DNA of 64,000 nucleotides from Aedes albopictus (taxonomy: Eukaryota > Arthropoda > Insecta > Diptera > Culicidae): the NCBI RefSeq assembly GCF_035046485.1, contig NC_085137.1, forward strand, positions 313,979,164 through 314,043,163. The letters run 5' to 3'. Below, piece after piece: positions 23,735 to 36,473 of this stretch (positions are counted from its first letter, which is position 1; each line of letters begins with the position of its first letter). Position numbers and translations under genes: made by a program. The notes under the pieces were generated by a model. The model searched no databases, had not been told where the DNA came from, and worked only from the letters and a program-made list of their open reading frames with translations.

Positions 23735-24467
23735 CTTTTTACTAGAGTGGGTCATCGTTTATATGGAAAAATGAAAAATTCAATGGTATTCCATCAGATC
23801 AAAGCTTTTTTGATCCTTTTCAGGACCCAAATAAGTGTGCAAAATTTGGGCACGATCGGTTGTGTCTACGTTTTGCGCATCGCGTTTGAAGTTTGTATGA
23901 GGTTTTACATGGGAAAACACACTTTTTTGCATTTCTCTCATAACAAACCTTAAACCATTTGCATTTCTCTCATAACAAACCATCTTAAACCATGTCACCG
24001 ATAAAGTGAAAACATAGCCTAGGGTGTCCTGGAAAACTTTGTCGAAGACCGCGAAGTGATCTGATGCTTATGAAAAAAGTTATAACGTTGGCATTGCTTG
24101 GCGAAACAGCATGATTTTGTTGCTATTGTTATTCCTTTACATGTTAAAACATAAACACATGCATGCGGCTCGTTGGTTATAACTATTTTCACAAGCATCG
24201 GATCGCTTTGCGGTCTTCAACAAAGTTTTCCAGAACATCCTGGGCTATCATTTTACAGTATCGGTTAAAAAGTTTCAGACAAACTTTTTCAACTTATGAC
24301 AAAAATGCAAAAAAGTATGTTTTCCCATACAAATTTCAATTGCAATGCGCAAAGTGTAGACGCTACCGATCGTGCTCAAATTTTGCACAGATACTCAGGA
24401 CCCGAAACGGAACCAAAAAAGCTTGGATCTGAGAAAACGGTTCCGATGACCCACACTACTTTTTACT
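23735..24467. mobile_element. Foldback MITE A, copy 2
   Basis: A 715-bp element (23744-24458) lies between CTTTTTACT repeats (23735-23743, 24459-24467). It has the same ends and the same inner words as copy 1 (13248-13920). It retains a central inverted segment that copy 1 partly lacks, including CAAAGTTTTCCAGAACATCC near 24220, which pairs with the GTCCTGGAAAACTTTG side. Confidence 0.8.
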
Positions 24468-25586
24468 GCCTACTTCTTTTTTACAAAACAATTAAAAAAA
24501 AATGCTAGTTGCTGTTAACATTTTGCCTAATAATTGTGACTGTTTTTTACAGAAAACGGCGAATGTTTGAAAATATGGCAACTTACCCCACCTTACCCTT
24601 GTTTTGCCTAACGAATGATAAAGCAGCTAAAGCATGGTATGAATTTTATTTCTAGATTGTCACCGTTCCATTGATGTTGATAGAAATTATTTATGTAACG
24701 AAAAACCTTACATTTATATCCTTGTTTAAAGCTAATGGAATACTTTCCAGTATTTTACAGCACTTTTTATTGTTTAAAGGTCGCTAAAACCTCATTCCCC
24801 ACACAATCCACCACAAGTCCAACAGTAGCAGCACCATCAGATGACGAAGACGACCGAACAGGGGAGACAAAAAAAATTGACGGAAAATTCAAGTGAAATA
24901 AAAATAAAATAAGTAGCTGCTAAGTTCGGTCGTTCCGTTGCCGTGCCGTGCCGCGCCACGCCCGTGCCCATCGTCCAAAGAAGCTCTGTGGCAAAATAAA
25001 GCTCGCCAGACAAAAGAAACATGTTTTCCTCATTTCGTGTTATTGTTTGGGTCTGTTTTTCTTTCGGTCGTCGGTGGGGATACTTTTTCTTTGGGTTTGA
25101 CTTTTTCCACGAGCGACTTTATGTGGTGTGTGGTTCTCTATACACGTGGCACGGGGATGGGGGTGGTCTAGTGCCAGTGTGGTGGGGTGTCTTTTTTTCG
25201 AAGTTTCTTTGTGCTTCGGAACAGTTTGCTCCGGACGGAAGAGATCACTTTGATGTTGTTATGCTTCACACGAGACGTGGAGACGGAAATAGATTCTTGA
25301 ATTGATGTCAGGTAAGAAGCTAGAAGAAGCTTACCGTAATTGAGATGAGGAAAAAATAAATCATTCTGGATCATCGCAGGTGAAGTTGAATTAAAAATAA
25401 ATGTTTTTGGAAAAATGAAGTTTTTAATATTGTGAATGTCGTAAGTAAAGTCTTAAGTATCTGTTTTCTTCAGTTTTCTCTTTGCGATTTTGAATACTAA
25501 CGTGCATCTCTTGAGCGGTAACTTGAATTTCTGCAACATCTGATGTTTTGCACTTTAAATTAAAACACATTAGGCCAGACCATAAT
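24468..25586. other. 1.1 kb without recognised genes
   Basis: Moderately GC-rich unique DNA at 24780-25330 with several short frames on both strands and no domain. It could be part of an untranslated exon or intron, but nothing decides this. Confidence 0.4.
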
Positions 25587-25591
25587 AATAT

Positions 25592-26305
25592 TGTTGAAGG
25601 AGGTAGGACGAGAATAAAAGGCGAAACCGTTTCGTTAGCAATTATATTGCGAAATAGGCTTCAAACTGAAAAAAGGCATTGGTTAACAAAAAATCCTTAA
25701 GAAAATCTTATAACGTCTTACAATTCGGTGTGCCTGGTATCTCTGTCACGTCCTACTAAACTGCGATTTCAACGTTTAACCGCCTGGGAAAGTTCAACAA
25801 ACTGTTACGGCACATTTCATGATATAACTACTGACAATACATACTTTCAGATTTCTGCAGACGGATTTATAGGATTTGGCAGTCAAGACGAAATCTGTTC
25901 TGTGCGCCGCGGATATCGGTTTCCTAGCTGGAGGTACAAATGTCGACACACTAGTTGAATTAACTGCACTTCTCGATTGTGGTTCTACGATCAGCTTAAC
26001 TAACAAGAATCACTTCAGTACAAACCTTCCTATGAACTTAGAAACCTGCGGTCGAAAACACATCCGTATTTGGAAACGAAAGGTGATAAATTATTAGAAA
26101 ATCACACTGAATATTTCTTCTACGAACGCTGCACTGCACTGTGTCTCGGAAAATGTGGAATGATCACCGGAAACGAATCGTTGACAGCTCGCTCACTGTT
26201 TGTGACGGCTGTCGCTTGTTTTGCCGCGACGCTTCGCCTGTTGGACGCGACGCTTCACTAACGCTGGATGACAGGGCTGCCAGCTGGACTACTTCTGCGG
26301 CAACA
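25592..26305 (-). repeat. BEL 3' LTR
   Basis: It begins TGTTGAAGG and ends GCGGCAACA on the plus strand, so as written it has TG...CA ends. It is nearly identical to the other LTR. The gag-pro frame reads into it and stops at 26164. Confidence 0.9.
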
Positions 26306-29300
26306 GTCTCCCCCGGGTGTAGTCCGGAGTTCTCCGGAACTTCACTCACTCCTTGTAGGTCCAGCAGTGTTAACCATGACATCGGAGAGACCTTTTCTCC
26401 TTGTATAGCGTCATTCTGCTGACGTTGATTGTCCGGATTGGAAATCTTGCGGTTGCGGTTGCTTCGTCCCGGATTCCTTTCGTCATGGCTCGTTGACTTT
26501 CTGTTTTCGCCTGACTGGCGCTGAAAAAGCTTCCAAGATCTTCCAAGGTTTGCTCGTCCAACCGATTTTCTAAACTGCAACCGAACTGCGGCAACGCTCT
26601 CTTCGTCATGGTTCAGTTCAAGCACCTTTGCCTGCTCCGCTATTAACGGTAAACACGTCAGAGTCCTTGAGTATACTCCCATTTGCGCCTCCACGACCAA
26701 TCTCTGCCACCCCTCGCTGCCAAGCATTCCCTTGAAGTAGACATCTGTCCACCGTTTCCACATAGCATCTTTCGTCTGAGAATCGCCAGACGGTTTGCTT
26801 CTCAATTCAACTGTCTTTGCCGCTTGATCTTCTCCTGATGTTGAAGGCATTGCCACCGGTATTGTATAAACTGCTTCGATTTCGTTGAACTTCTTCGTTG
26901 GTCCGTAGAGGGTTTCGTCGGCAACGCATTCACGGATATGGAAATTGTAAGATTCTTGTTTGTTGCTTTCTCCGGGACCGTAGACGCACCAACCTAATCT
27001 TGTTTTAACAGCCACCGGTGCTGTCGCAATGCCCTCACGAACTTCGAGCGGTAATGCCAGTCGCAAGTTATCCACTCCAATAAGGATCTTCGGAACTGCA
27101 TTTCGGTAGCTGGTGATCGGAATGCCCTGGAGGTGCTTGTGTTTCTTAACAGCTTCTTCCATGACGAAGCTTTGACGGTGAAGACCGAGGCTACTGACTG
27201 TTCTAGCATTCAGCAACTTATGCGATTTACTTTGACCAATCCCAGCAATATCGACAGAAATTTGATGCGAGTTCTTCTCCACGCGTGTCGTGTTTCCAGT
27301 CCAGCGTAGCCGTAGCGGCTGAGGGGTTCCCTGCACACCCAGTGAAGTTGCCAAATCGCTTTCTATCAAAGTCAGATCGGAACCTTCGTCGATGAAAGCG
27401 AAAGTATCGATCGAACCGTTCCTTCCGTGCAGAGTTACTGGAATAATTCGAAACAATGTCGAGGAGGCCAACTGACGATGAGTATGGTTCTCAGCTTCTT
27501 GAATCTCTGGGGCGTACTGCTTAGGTTTCTCACGTATCGACTCTTCAGTGTAGGTATCTGTTTCCGTTTCATGTGAGTTGATGAATCGTTTGTTTTTAGC
27601 AGGACTGTTCTGTTTTACGTCTGACTCGAAGTCTACCACACTGATTGCATCCCGTACTACTGACGCCATATAGTCGCCGAAAGTTTTCAGATCGACTTGT
27701 TGAAATCCTCGTCTGCAGCCGGCCCACATCATCCGTTGATCGGCGGGAAGTTTCGCTACGAGCTCCTGAAGCAGGGATGGGTTCGAAAGATGAGCGCGTT
27801 CGTTCGCAGCTTCAATGTGGTCACACAAAGCCTGTACTGCCATACCAAAATCAATAAGCCCCTCCAGCTTGTCCGACTTGGGAGCTGGAATTTCACGTAC
27901 CTTGCGTAGCAGAGCGTTGATCAGCAACTCCGGGCGTCCGAACCGCAAACGAAGTGTTTCAATTACCCGCGGCACCGCTGCTGGCAGCACCAACCGACTA
28001 CGCACCGTTTCGAGCGCGGATCCTACTAAGCACCGCTGGAGGCGGAGCATGTTTTCGCCGTCGGAGAATCCGCAAGCTTCGGTCGTGTAGCGATAGTTGG
28101 AGATGAAGATCGGCCATTCCGCTGGGTCGCCGCTAAATCGAGGAAGATCCTTGGCCAGGGACTGCCTTGCTGCTAACTGCTGCTGCGTAAGTCGAACTGG
28201 ATCTTGTTGGGGATTATCTTGACTTTGCTGGTAGCTTTCTGACAGACGAGGGGACCGAAACGTATCAATCGCACGTGGGGGGTTATTACTCGTTTTCAAC
28301 CCAGTTGACTGAGACTTGCACTGAATACCAGGAAGTTCAAAATCGTTCGAGTGCGCGGGGAAATCTCGCAGCTGCTCTCGAAAGTTATTGGGAGGCGAAC
28401 ACATTTCATTTGGGCGCGCGACGAATCGCAGCTGCTCTCGGGTAATTCGATTATTGGTCGTGGGGCAATAATCAGGAACGAATTTGATCGTATTTTCAAT
28501 AGAATGATTCAAGACTTGACGCTTACCTGGGAGTTCCATATCGTTCGGACGTATTTCAGTTGGTTCTGCTGCTTGATTTACCGGAGGCTGGTCTGTTTGA
28601 CCTACCAAATGCTTCAATGGCCAGGTTTCATTCGGCGATGTGGTTCTTCCTACTGCTCCGGTGTCGGATTGATAATCGGAGTGCATCCGATCTTCTTCGG
28701 TGACCGCATATAACGATCTATTTACCTTCGGTATGGTTCCCGTCTGGCTCACAACGCGCGACATTCTCGCTGCTGACTGTGATGGCTTTTCCTTCATCGG
28801 TTTGTCCTCACCCGATTGTTGAAGCGACTCGTTGGCTGCCGCTGTAGTCTGGAACCTTTCCAGCAGTTTGCGGCACAATTCCAGCTGTGAATGTAGCTCG
28901 GTCAACTGTTCAGGTGTTGGATCGGCGCGATTTTCGCAAAGCTCAATCCGGTTCCTGACATCTGACGGAGCAGTCTTAGGATTTTTTCTCGTCCGCAGTG
29001 AGCGCACTGTATTCGGGTTCAATGTTGTGAGCGGAGTGTACACCATACCAGGTGCCATCGTAGTGGTAGATTGACGAGCAGTGGCACCAACAGGAGCACC
29101 GGGCGGCGGCGGCGTTGCGATTCACATACTGCAGGCAGAAGAAATCGTTTTGTCGAATGCGCCGTTGGATAATTCACCACTGGAGAGGTTTTCAGCTCCA
29201 TTGAGCACTTCGTCGATTAGCCTCTGTTGTTCATCCAAATGGCGACGTTGCAACTGCACTTCCACACGAGCACGCTCCACCTGTTGTCGTTCCACCAGTT

Positions 29301-29574
29301 GGCTGAGGCAGACGGAGAACGTTGAAGTCGAACTGGAGCGACTTGAGCAAGTTTGCACCGAAATTACGTCATCAATTTGCGGGGCAGTGCAGTCACCACA
29401 TACAAAAGATCTTCCTGCGACACTCGCATTCACTGCAGCGCACGAATAATGTTTCCAGACATCGCAATGGTCGCACTGGACCATGTCCTCTGCACTGTCC
29501 GGACGTTGGCAGGCCGCACAACTGGATTCCTCCGCGTGTCCTTCAGTTGCCCTTGAAGTCCGGCTTTCGTCCAT
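26164..29574 (-). pseudogene. BEL Gag-protease polyprotein with in-frame TGA
   Basis: The frame opens at ATG 29574. An N-terminal PHD-like finger (CAACQRPD, CDHCDVWKHYSC, CGDC) leads into a coiled region. TGA at 29122-29124 interrupts it, and the same frame then continues for nearly 1000 codons. Next comes the DUF1759-type Gag core (RFSGDPAEWPIF), then the DUF1758-type aspartic protease (FAFIDEGSDLTLIES, active-site D). The pre-RT block LGWCVYGP is present. After it the sequence jumps to a short Arg/Ser-rich tail with no FADD or integrase motifs. The usual CCHC knuckles between Gag and protease are not seen. Confidence 0.85.
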
Positions 29575-29596
29575 CTTGGCACGAATTTTTGAAGAT

Positions 29597-30310
29597 TGTT
29601 GAAGGAGGTAGGACGAGAATAAAAGGCGAAACCGTTTCGATAGCAATTATATTGCGAAATAGGCTTCAAATTGAAAAAAGGCATTGGTTAACAAAAAACC
29701 CTTAAGAAAATCTTATAACGTCTTACAATTCGGTGTGCCTGGTATCTCTGTCACGTCCTACTAAACTGCGATTTCAACGTTTAACCACCTGGGAAAGTTC
29801 AACAAACTGTTACGGCACATTTCATGATATAACTACTGACAATACATACTTTCAGATTTCTGCAGACGGATTTATAGGATTTGGCAGTCAAGACGAAATC
29901 TGTTCTGTGCGCCGCGGATATCGGTTTCCTAGCTGAAGGTACAAATGTCGACACACTAGTTGAATTAACTGCACTTCTCGATTGTGGTTCTACGATCAGC
30001 TTAACTAACAAGAATCACTTCAGTACAAACCTTCCTATGAACTTAGAAACCTGCGGTCGAAAACACATCCGTATTTGGAAACGAAAGGTGATAAATTATT
30101 AGAAAATCACACTGAATATTTCTTCTACGAACGCTGCACTGCACTGTGTCTCGGAAAATGTGGAATGATCACCGGAAACGAATCGTTGACAGCTCGCTCA
30201 CTGTTTGTGACGGCTGTCGCTTGTTTTTCCGCGACGCTTCGCCTGTTGGACGCGACGCTTCACTAACGCTGGATGACAGGGCTGCCAGCTGGACTACTTC
30301 TGCGGCAACA
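29597..30310 (-). repeat. BEL 5' LTR
   Basis: The same 714-bp repeat. On the coding strand it is the upstream LTR and should hold the promoter. The Gag ATG lies 23 bp beyond its end, leaving room for only a very short primer-binding region. Confidence 0.9.
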
Positions 30311-30412
30311 AATACTATGTCATCACATTAACAATAGCACAAATTGTTTCACATGCTTACATCATTTCACCAATCCAACGCAAATCATTTCTGGAAAATC
30401 TTTAAACAGGCG

Positions 30413-30592
30413 GCATTGGGGCCGATCATAAACTACGTAGACCAAATTTTGACCATCTCAGAACCTCCCCCTCACCCCAGTAGACTTTTGTCCATACAAA
30501 AATTCATAAATTTGTATGGAACGTAGACTTTAACCAGAACCACCCCCCCCTCACCTCAAAACGTCCACGTGGTTTATGAATAGCGCCATTGC
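30413..30592. repeat. Foldback MITE C, copy 1
   Basis: The ends GGCCGATCATAAACTACGTA and GTGGTTTATGAATAGCGCC are imperfect inverted repeats. The middle has CATACAAAAATT/AATTTGTATGGA arms and C-rich runs. It is related to copy 2 at 44652-44829. No ORF. Confidence 0.65.
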
Positions 30593-31441
30593 AAACGAGG
30601 AGGTTTTATTCCCCAACCTCCACTCGAAGACAGATTTCTCGGACATGTTTTGCAATTGCAATGGAAACCGGAAAATTATGCAACCAACGTACGTACGGAC
30701 ATATTTTCTGCTTCATTCGCAATTTAATGAATTAAATTAAAGCTTCCATTGTTCGGGGAGATCAACAGTCGTAGGGACATTGAATGGTCTTCTCTCGTCC
30801 GTCCATCTCTCGGTCGGTGTCAATGGGGGTGTGGATGTGTGTGTGCGCACATTTGTGTGCCTGCTGCATATGAAACGCATGTGAAGTTGGCGTCCAATGT
30901 GTTTCCTAAACACATGCTAGTTTCAGTAGTAGCAGCAGCAGCAGTCGTTCATTTTACTAGGCAGGTTATTTAACCGGAATTGTTTCGGTAACGTACAATA
31001 TTTCGAGTGCTGCATTTAAATTGGCTTCCCATCGGTACATCGGTATCACCACGCCGATCCGGTCCGGCCATTGTGCCCTAGCAGCGGCTGACTGACGGCA
31101 AAATGATTTCAGTTGGGTTGCGTACTATCTACTCAAATGACCGTTTCGAAGCGGTAAAAGGGATTTTCTACTTTACTTACTCGGAACTCAAAAGTGCCTG
31201 CTTTTTCGTTTGCCATTCTTCCTGAAACTGATTTGGAGGATGGTGTACTGCGCGTTAAAGAGTGGACCATTTTGAAGCGAAATATAATTATTGGAAATAA
31301 GTTTGATTATTTTGTGAAAATTTGTGTAACAAAATGTAGAAATCTTTCACTTTGGATAAATAGAATAACTGGTAAAAATCATGCTCATCAGCTGGATGTT
31401 GTATGAGATCCCACAGTAACATTAAATTTTATAAATATCTA
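30593..31441. other. No gene seen
   Basis: Unique-looking DNA with a GTGTGTGTGCG-type stretch near 30835 and CAGCAGCAGCAG near 30935. No domain-bearing frame. Confidence 0.45.
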
Positions 31442-31700
31442 TAAGGCTGATACAAATTATATTTTGACTTTTTGTCTCCCCCCCCCCTTCAAAAAATTTT
31501 GGCTCGATTTTGCATTTTGAGGGGGCAGATGAAAAAATATTTATCAAAATTTAGGGGTTTGATGAAAATTCTTTAACAAATCCGATGAGTTTTAAATATT
31601 TTTCAGATTAAATGCTTTATTACTTTTATCCCCCCCCCCCCCTCGACCAGTCAAAGAGTGGTGGGACAAAAAGTGAAATAAATATTTGTAACGGCCTAAT
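31442..31700. repeat. MITE-like inverted repeat with C-runs
   Basis: The left end AAGGCTGATACAAAT and the right end ATTTGTAACGGCCT are inverted, and inner GACTTTTTGTC pairs with GACAAAAAGT. Two homopolymer C tracts (31478, 31631) lie inside. No ORF. Confidence 0.6.
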
Positions 31701-31879
31701 GAATAATAATAGTTTATAAATGCTGATAACATAGGAAGTCTCTGTCTTTGGCACAATTGGTGTCAGCAGGTCGGCTCCAAAGGTGCGTTTTCCTCCATTT
31801 GGAATATTTGTGCCATTCTTTTTCCTTCATTTAATTTATTTTGTTAACATCAAATTCATGATAATACTGAATCAACAAT

Positions 31880-32760
31880 TTGCCGCCATAATACTCGATT
31901 TGCAGCTGCAGCTCTCCAACGTCGGTCACGCCCAATACTCACCAGATCACGCTCCACCTGGTCCGCCCATCGTGCTATCTGCGCTCCACGCCTTCTTTTG
32001 TACCAACTGGATGGTTAGCAAACACCAACTTTGCAGGGCTGTTGTCCGGCATTCTTGCAACATGCCCTGCCCATCGTATCCTTCCGGCTTTGGCCACTTT
32101 CTGGATGCTGGGTTCACCGTAAAGTGCAGCGAGCTCGTGGTTCATCCTTCTCCGCCACACACTGTTCTCCTGTACGCCGCCGAAGATCGTCCTTAGCACG
32201 CGTCGCTCGAAATCTCCGACTGCTTGAAGGTCCTCCTCGAGCATCGTCCATGTCTCGTGTCCGTAGAGAACCACCGGTCTTATTAGCGTCTTGTACATGG
32301 TATATTTGGTGCGGGGGTGAATCTTTTTTGACCGCAGTTTCTTCTGGAGCCCATAGTAGGCACGACTTCCACTAATGATGCGCCTTCGTATTTCACGGCT
32401 CACGTTATTGTCAGCCGTTAGCAAGGAACCGAGGTAGATGAATTCTTCTACCACCTCGAAAGTATCCCCGTCTATCGTAACATTGCTGCCAAGGCTTGTC
32501 CTGTCTCGCTCAGTCCCACCTACCAGCATGTACTTTGTCTCAGCCGCATTCACCACCAGTCCGACCTTTGCTGCTTCGCGTTTCAGGCGGGTGTACAGTT
32601 CTGCCACCGTTCCAAATGTTCTAGCAATAATATCCATGTCATCCGCAAAACAGACAAATTGGCTGGATTTCGTGAAGTTCGCGCGCCCGGCTCGTCGCAT
32701 AACACCTTCCAGGGCGATGTTGAATAGTAGGCAGGAAAGTCCACCAGTTCGATGTAGTAC
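31880..32760 (-). pseudogene. RTE-type LINE, 3' fragment (end of RT)
   Basis: Truncated at the 5' side near 32760. The frame has the RT active site VCFADDMDIIAR, the thumb region VEEFIYLGSLLTADNNVSRE, YGHETWT and the terminal WAGHVARMPDNSPAKLVF block. It then runs into 3' UTR ending near 31880. Family motifs match the same RTE-type lineage as the 5' fragment at 22.7 kb. The two cannot be halves of one copy, because the 3' part lies upstream of the 5' part on that strand. Confidence 0.8.
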
Positions 32761-32924
32761 AATTAGAAATAGAATACATTTAGGCGCTGTACAAAGCAGT
32801 GCAGCTTCACTTGGAATCGCTCCCGCAGTGCCCTAGTGGACAATTAGGTTAAGTGATTGAAGAATAAAAAAAAAATCGCTTAAAACTATCGAATTCGATT
32901 TTGTAAACGAAAATTTTTACATGA

Positions 32925-33160
32925 GTCGTTAAATTTGATGTTAATTGACCAATTTATCCTCTGATTGCTTAAAAAAATGTTGTGGTGCATAGTGGTTTGC
33001 TGTCGAAAAAGCCCAAAATCGCATATTTTGCCCTATAAATTGAAATGTAAGCCCGGATTCGGGTTCAGCGGCCCAAAATCTGTCAGTGACACATAAGTTT
33101 GCTCTTGAGACAGACCAAAGATCAGTTTTTGTTTCGCTGTGTAATTTATAAAACATTTTT
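32925..33160 (-). repeat. Interspersed repeat R, copy 1
   Basis: It shares AATTGACCAATTTA, GCATATTTTGCCCTA and CAAGAGCAAACTTATGTGT-like blocks with 38690-38915 (opposite strand) and part of 43166-43285. No coding content. The element class is unknown. Confidence 0.7.
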
Positions 33161-33169
33161 TTCCTAGAG

Positions 33170-34680
33170 ATTAGTCATTTTTTTTCTGAAATTCTCCAGA
33201 AGCTTCCAGTAAGATCCCATCCAGAGGTTCTTTCCGGATTTGCTCCCAGAATATCTTTCTAGATTTGTGAACGGGTTTCCTGGAATTTCTATCAGAGTTA
33301 CTCGCAGGATTTCTATAGGAGTTTTTCACGAGATCTATGCAGGAATACATTCCGAGATTTCTTCTAGATGTTTGCCCAAGTAGTTGCCTGTATATGTTTA
33401 GGGTGTTTTTGCTAGATTCCTTCCGGGGATTCTTCCAAAGTTTATCCAGAAGATTTTTTTTTATTTATCTAGCTGGTTTTCCGGGAAGGTTTTTTCTCCC
33501 GGGAATTTTCCGAGATTTTTGGAGAATTTATTGAAGGGTTTTCTGAATTCTTCGAGATTTTCATCCGGGATTTTCATTAGAGGTATTCAGAGCATTAATT
33601 TTAATGTCTCTAATATTTCCAATAGGCGTTTGCTGTATTTCCAACTTGTCACTTTTAGCTCAGGATTACCTCTAAAGTTCCTCTCGAGGTTTCCCCAATT
33701 GGTCTTTGCGGAGTTTCTCGCTAGATTCCGCCAGGATTCCTCCCGATATTTCTCCGGGGTTTCGAGAAATTCTGCACGTAATTCCAGGAAGTATTACGAT
33801 ATAAACTACTGAAAAAATCCTGTAGGAACTCTGGGAGCAACTATCAAAAATATATAAAAAAAACACTTTAAATCTCAGCTACGGACTCCGGGAATGACTC
33901 TGGAAGTAATCTCGAAAAAATATCTACAAAATCTTCTTAAAAATAATCCGGGAAATTTATAGAAAAGCTTCTGAAAGAAATCGTGGGAAGAGCTTCATAA
34001 GAAACATAAGCAATAGCTTCTGCAGAAATCCAGAAAAAAAATCTGAGAGATATTCCACAAGCAACTTCGCCTTCTATGCGAAGTCTCGATAGAATCTTCG
34101 CTAGAATTCTCAGGTGAAACTTTGGGAGTAGCCTCATGAGTACCTTCAAGAAATTTAATGGAAATACCTCCTGTAGAAATCGTGTGAGGAAAAATGTTTA
34201 CGGAAATTTCATGAAAACCCGGAAATAACCCCTGTAGAAACTCTAGGAGAAATCCCACGAATATATCCAGGGGAATCCCAAGAGAAAACCCGGAAGTAAT
34301 CACCGAAAATCAGGCATCCTGAGAGAAACTCTAGGAAAAACTCCGCGACAATATCTAAATATATCCTGAAATAAATCTGGTAGAAATCTCAAGGTAATTT
34401 GTTAGGGTCAAACCCAAAAGAAACTGTGAGAAAAATCTGACGAGGAGCTCTTGGAGGAATACCGGGAAAACATATGGAAGAAATTTTCGAAAGAACTCCT
34501 GTATGAGACCCGCGAAAAGGTCATCAGAAATGGGTCTGAATTCAGGTATCCTAGAAGATTAACTAGGAGGAATTCCAGTAAGAATTATTCGAATCTTGGA
34601 AATATGCCGGTAGGAATCTGGAGGAATCTTCGGGAAGAACTCATGTAAGAAAAATACCGTGAAAATATGGAAGGAGTCTT
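33170..34680. repeat. Degenerate minisatellite with orientation switch
   Basis: Up to about 33830 the plus strand is a degenerate run of TTTCTTCCGGGATTT-like words. After about 33870 it reads the complement type, GGAAGAAATCCCGGAA-like. The halves are therefore inverted with respect to each other. Frames along it are accidental. It is the same sequence style as 53590-56345 but far more decayed. Confidence 0.75.
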
Positions 34681-34689
34681 GTGAGATGG

Positions 34690-35955
34690 GAAGAGGAAGA
34701 GCTGCCTACTAGTTGGCTGAAAGGTCTAATTTTCCCTCTAAACAAGAAAGGGCATCAACTGGAATGCGTGGACTACAGAGGAGTAACACTTCTTAATTCA
34801 GCCAACAATATTTTGTCCGAAATGCTATTTGAGCTTCAGCCTGCTGATTGAGGAGTCCTTCATTGGCGAATATCAGGCGGGTTTTTCGTGAGGGCCGATC
34901 AACGACGGATCAGGTGTTCACCTTGCGGCAGAAATTCAGGGAGTACAACTTGCAGAACCATCATCTGTTAATTGATTTCAAGGCGGCTTACGATTAAGTG
35001 AATAGTAACGAGTCATGCCTGGTTGTGATCGTTCATAACTTTAGACAAGCTGAAGCAGGGCGATGTTCTTCCTAACTTACTGTTCAACATAGCACTGAAA
35101 GAAGCAATAAGAAGTGGAACCATTATTGTCACGCGGTCGTATATGCTCCTGGGCTTCTTAGACGATATCGACATCATCGGAATAGATCTTCGTGCGGTAG
35201 AAGAGAATTTAATACCTTTTGAAAGGGAAACTGTGAGGATTAGACATACGATTAACACCGCAAAGATCATGTGCTGGTGGTCTACGTTGGTCCGGCCGTG
35301 GTAGAGTTGATGAAGTAGTTGCTGGGTGGTGAAGAGTTGGATATTGTGGACGAATGTGTTTATTTTGATACTCTAGTGAAGTGTGATAATAATAATAGCC
35401 TTGAGGTGAGAAGACGAATTGTGGCTGCGAATCGGGGCTTCTTCGATCTGCAAAACCAACCATAGGCTGTGAACAGAAAGTCGCATTGTAAACTATGACT
35501 CTTCCGGTCGCTTTATATGGCCATGAGTTGACCGTTGAGAGAAGGATCGGAAAGCTTTTGGAGGCTTTGAACGTAAAGTGTTGCGAACGAACGATACTCG
35601 GTGATTGGAGGATGGTATCTACCGGCGTCGGGTGAACTACGAATTGTACCAAGTATATAAAGAGATCGATAGAGTGAAGCGGATGAAACAAGGCAGATGC
35701 GGTGGGCTGGGTACGTATTTCATTTGCCGGAGAAACGACAAGCTAAAACCATATTTAGCCGAGAACTTGGAAGGCCTTTTTTGTGGCGAACTCACTTAGG
35801 TCGAAAAGCCACATTGATAAAGTCAAAAAACATGGGGAGGGTTTATGAAACCTCAACCTCTATGAAAGCTCAACCTGGATGCGATTGGCCCAGAAACGAG
35901 ACCAGTGGAGGCGAATGCTTCATTAACCGTAGACTCACCGCTATGAGTTGTAGCC
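34690..35955 (+). pseudogene. Decayed RTE/BovB-like reverse transcriptase
   Basis: With many stops and frame changes one can follow LPTSWLKGLIFPL, VDYRGVTLLNSANNI, ERSTTDQVFTLRQ-like and LIDFKAAYD (RT domain with the catalytic D). FLDDIDIIG then stands in place of FADDIDIIG, and later VLRTILGD-like and AGETTS pieces belong to the C-terminal region. Order and strand are colinear over 1.2 kb, so this is one old copy. Confidence 0.7.
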
Positions 35956-36473
35956 CATTTGTTTTTTTTTATTCTTGTACGGATTTGTCACAGCGACCAG
36001 TTTTTTGATTTATTGTGACATTACCCATATCCTAAGTGTATACACACTTAATTTTGATTACCGAGTTCAGTATTTTTTTGACGAGATTAAAACTGCTGAG
36101 CACCGAACTCGTTCAGCAAAAATGCATTGTTTACTTTTTCCATGCGATTTTGACAGTTGTTTTACTGATCCTCAGTAAAATCGATTACCGAAACTACCGA
36201 GATCGTACTGCTGTTCCTGTTCTAATCTCGTTAAGAAAGTACCGAACAGGCAATTCAGAAATAAGTGCATGTCGCATTACTTAATTGCCATTGAGGGGCA
36301 ATAAAGTATCGATTTTGATACAGTTTTTGTTTTGTTTCCTTAGAAAACAAAACAAGAGTACTGACATTGGGCATGCATCGGAAACCTAGTATCACCCTTG
36401 TTTTACGGCTAAATTCTCCCCAGTAGGAAGTTTAGGACCTGGGTTTTAACATTAGCTGCAATATCATTCCAAT
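35956..36473. other. No gene seen
   Basis: AT-rich spacer. ACCGA/TCGGTA words near 36060 and 36190 may mark an old inverted repeat. Confidence 0.4.

Larger units (their letters stand above)
25592..30310 (-). mobile_element. BEL/Pao LTR retrotransposon, pol-deleted
   Basis: Two 714-bp LTRs enclose 3.29 kb. The flanking 5-bp sequences are AATAT and AATAC, a near-perfect duplication of the size usual for BEL/Pao. The coding strand is minus. Gag and protease regions are present. Reverse transcriptase, RNase H and integrase, which would normally add some 1000 residues, are missing. The two LTRs differ at about six positions, so insertion was recent and must have used enzymes from a complete relative. 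Confidence 0.9.

Noticed and set aside
22690..32760. The RTE 5' fragment (22.7 kb) and 3' fragment (31.9 kb) as one split LINE
   Set aside because: On the minus strand the 3' part lies upstream of the 5' part, so they cannot be two halves of one copy without rearrangement.
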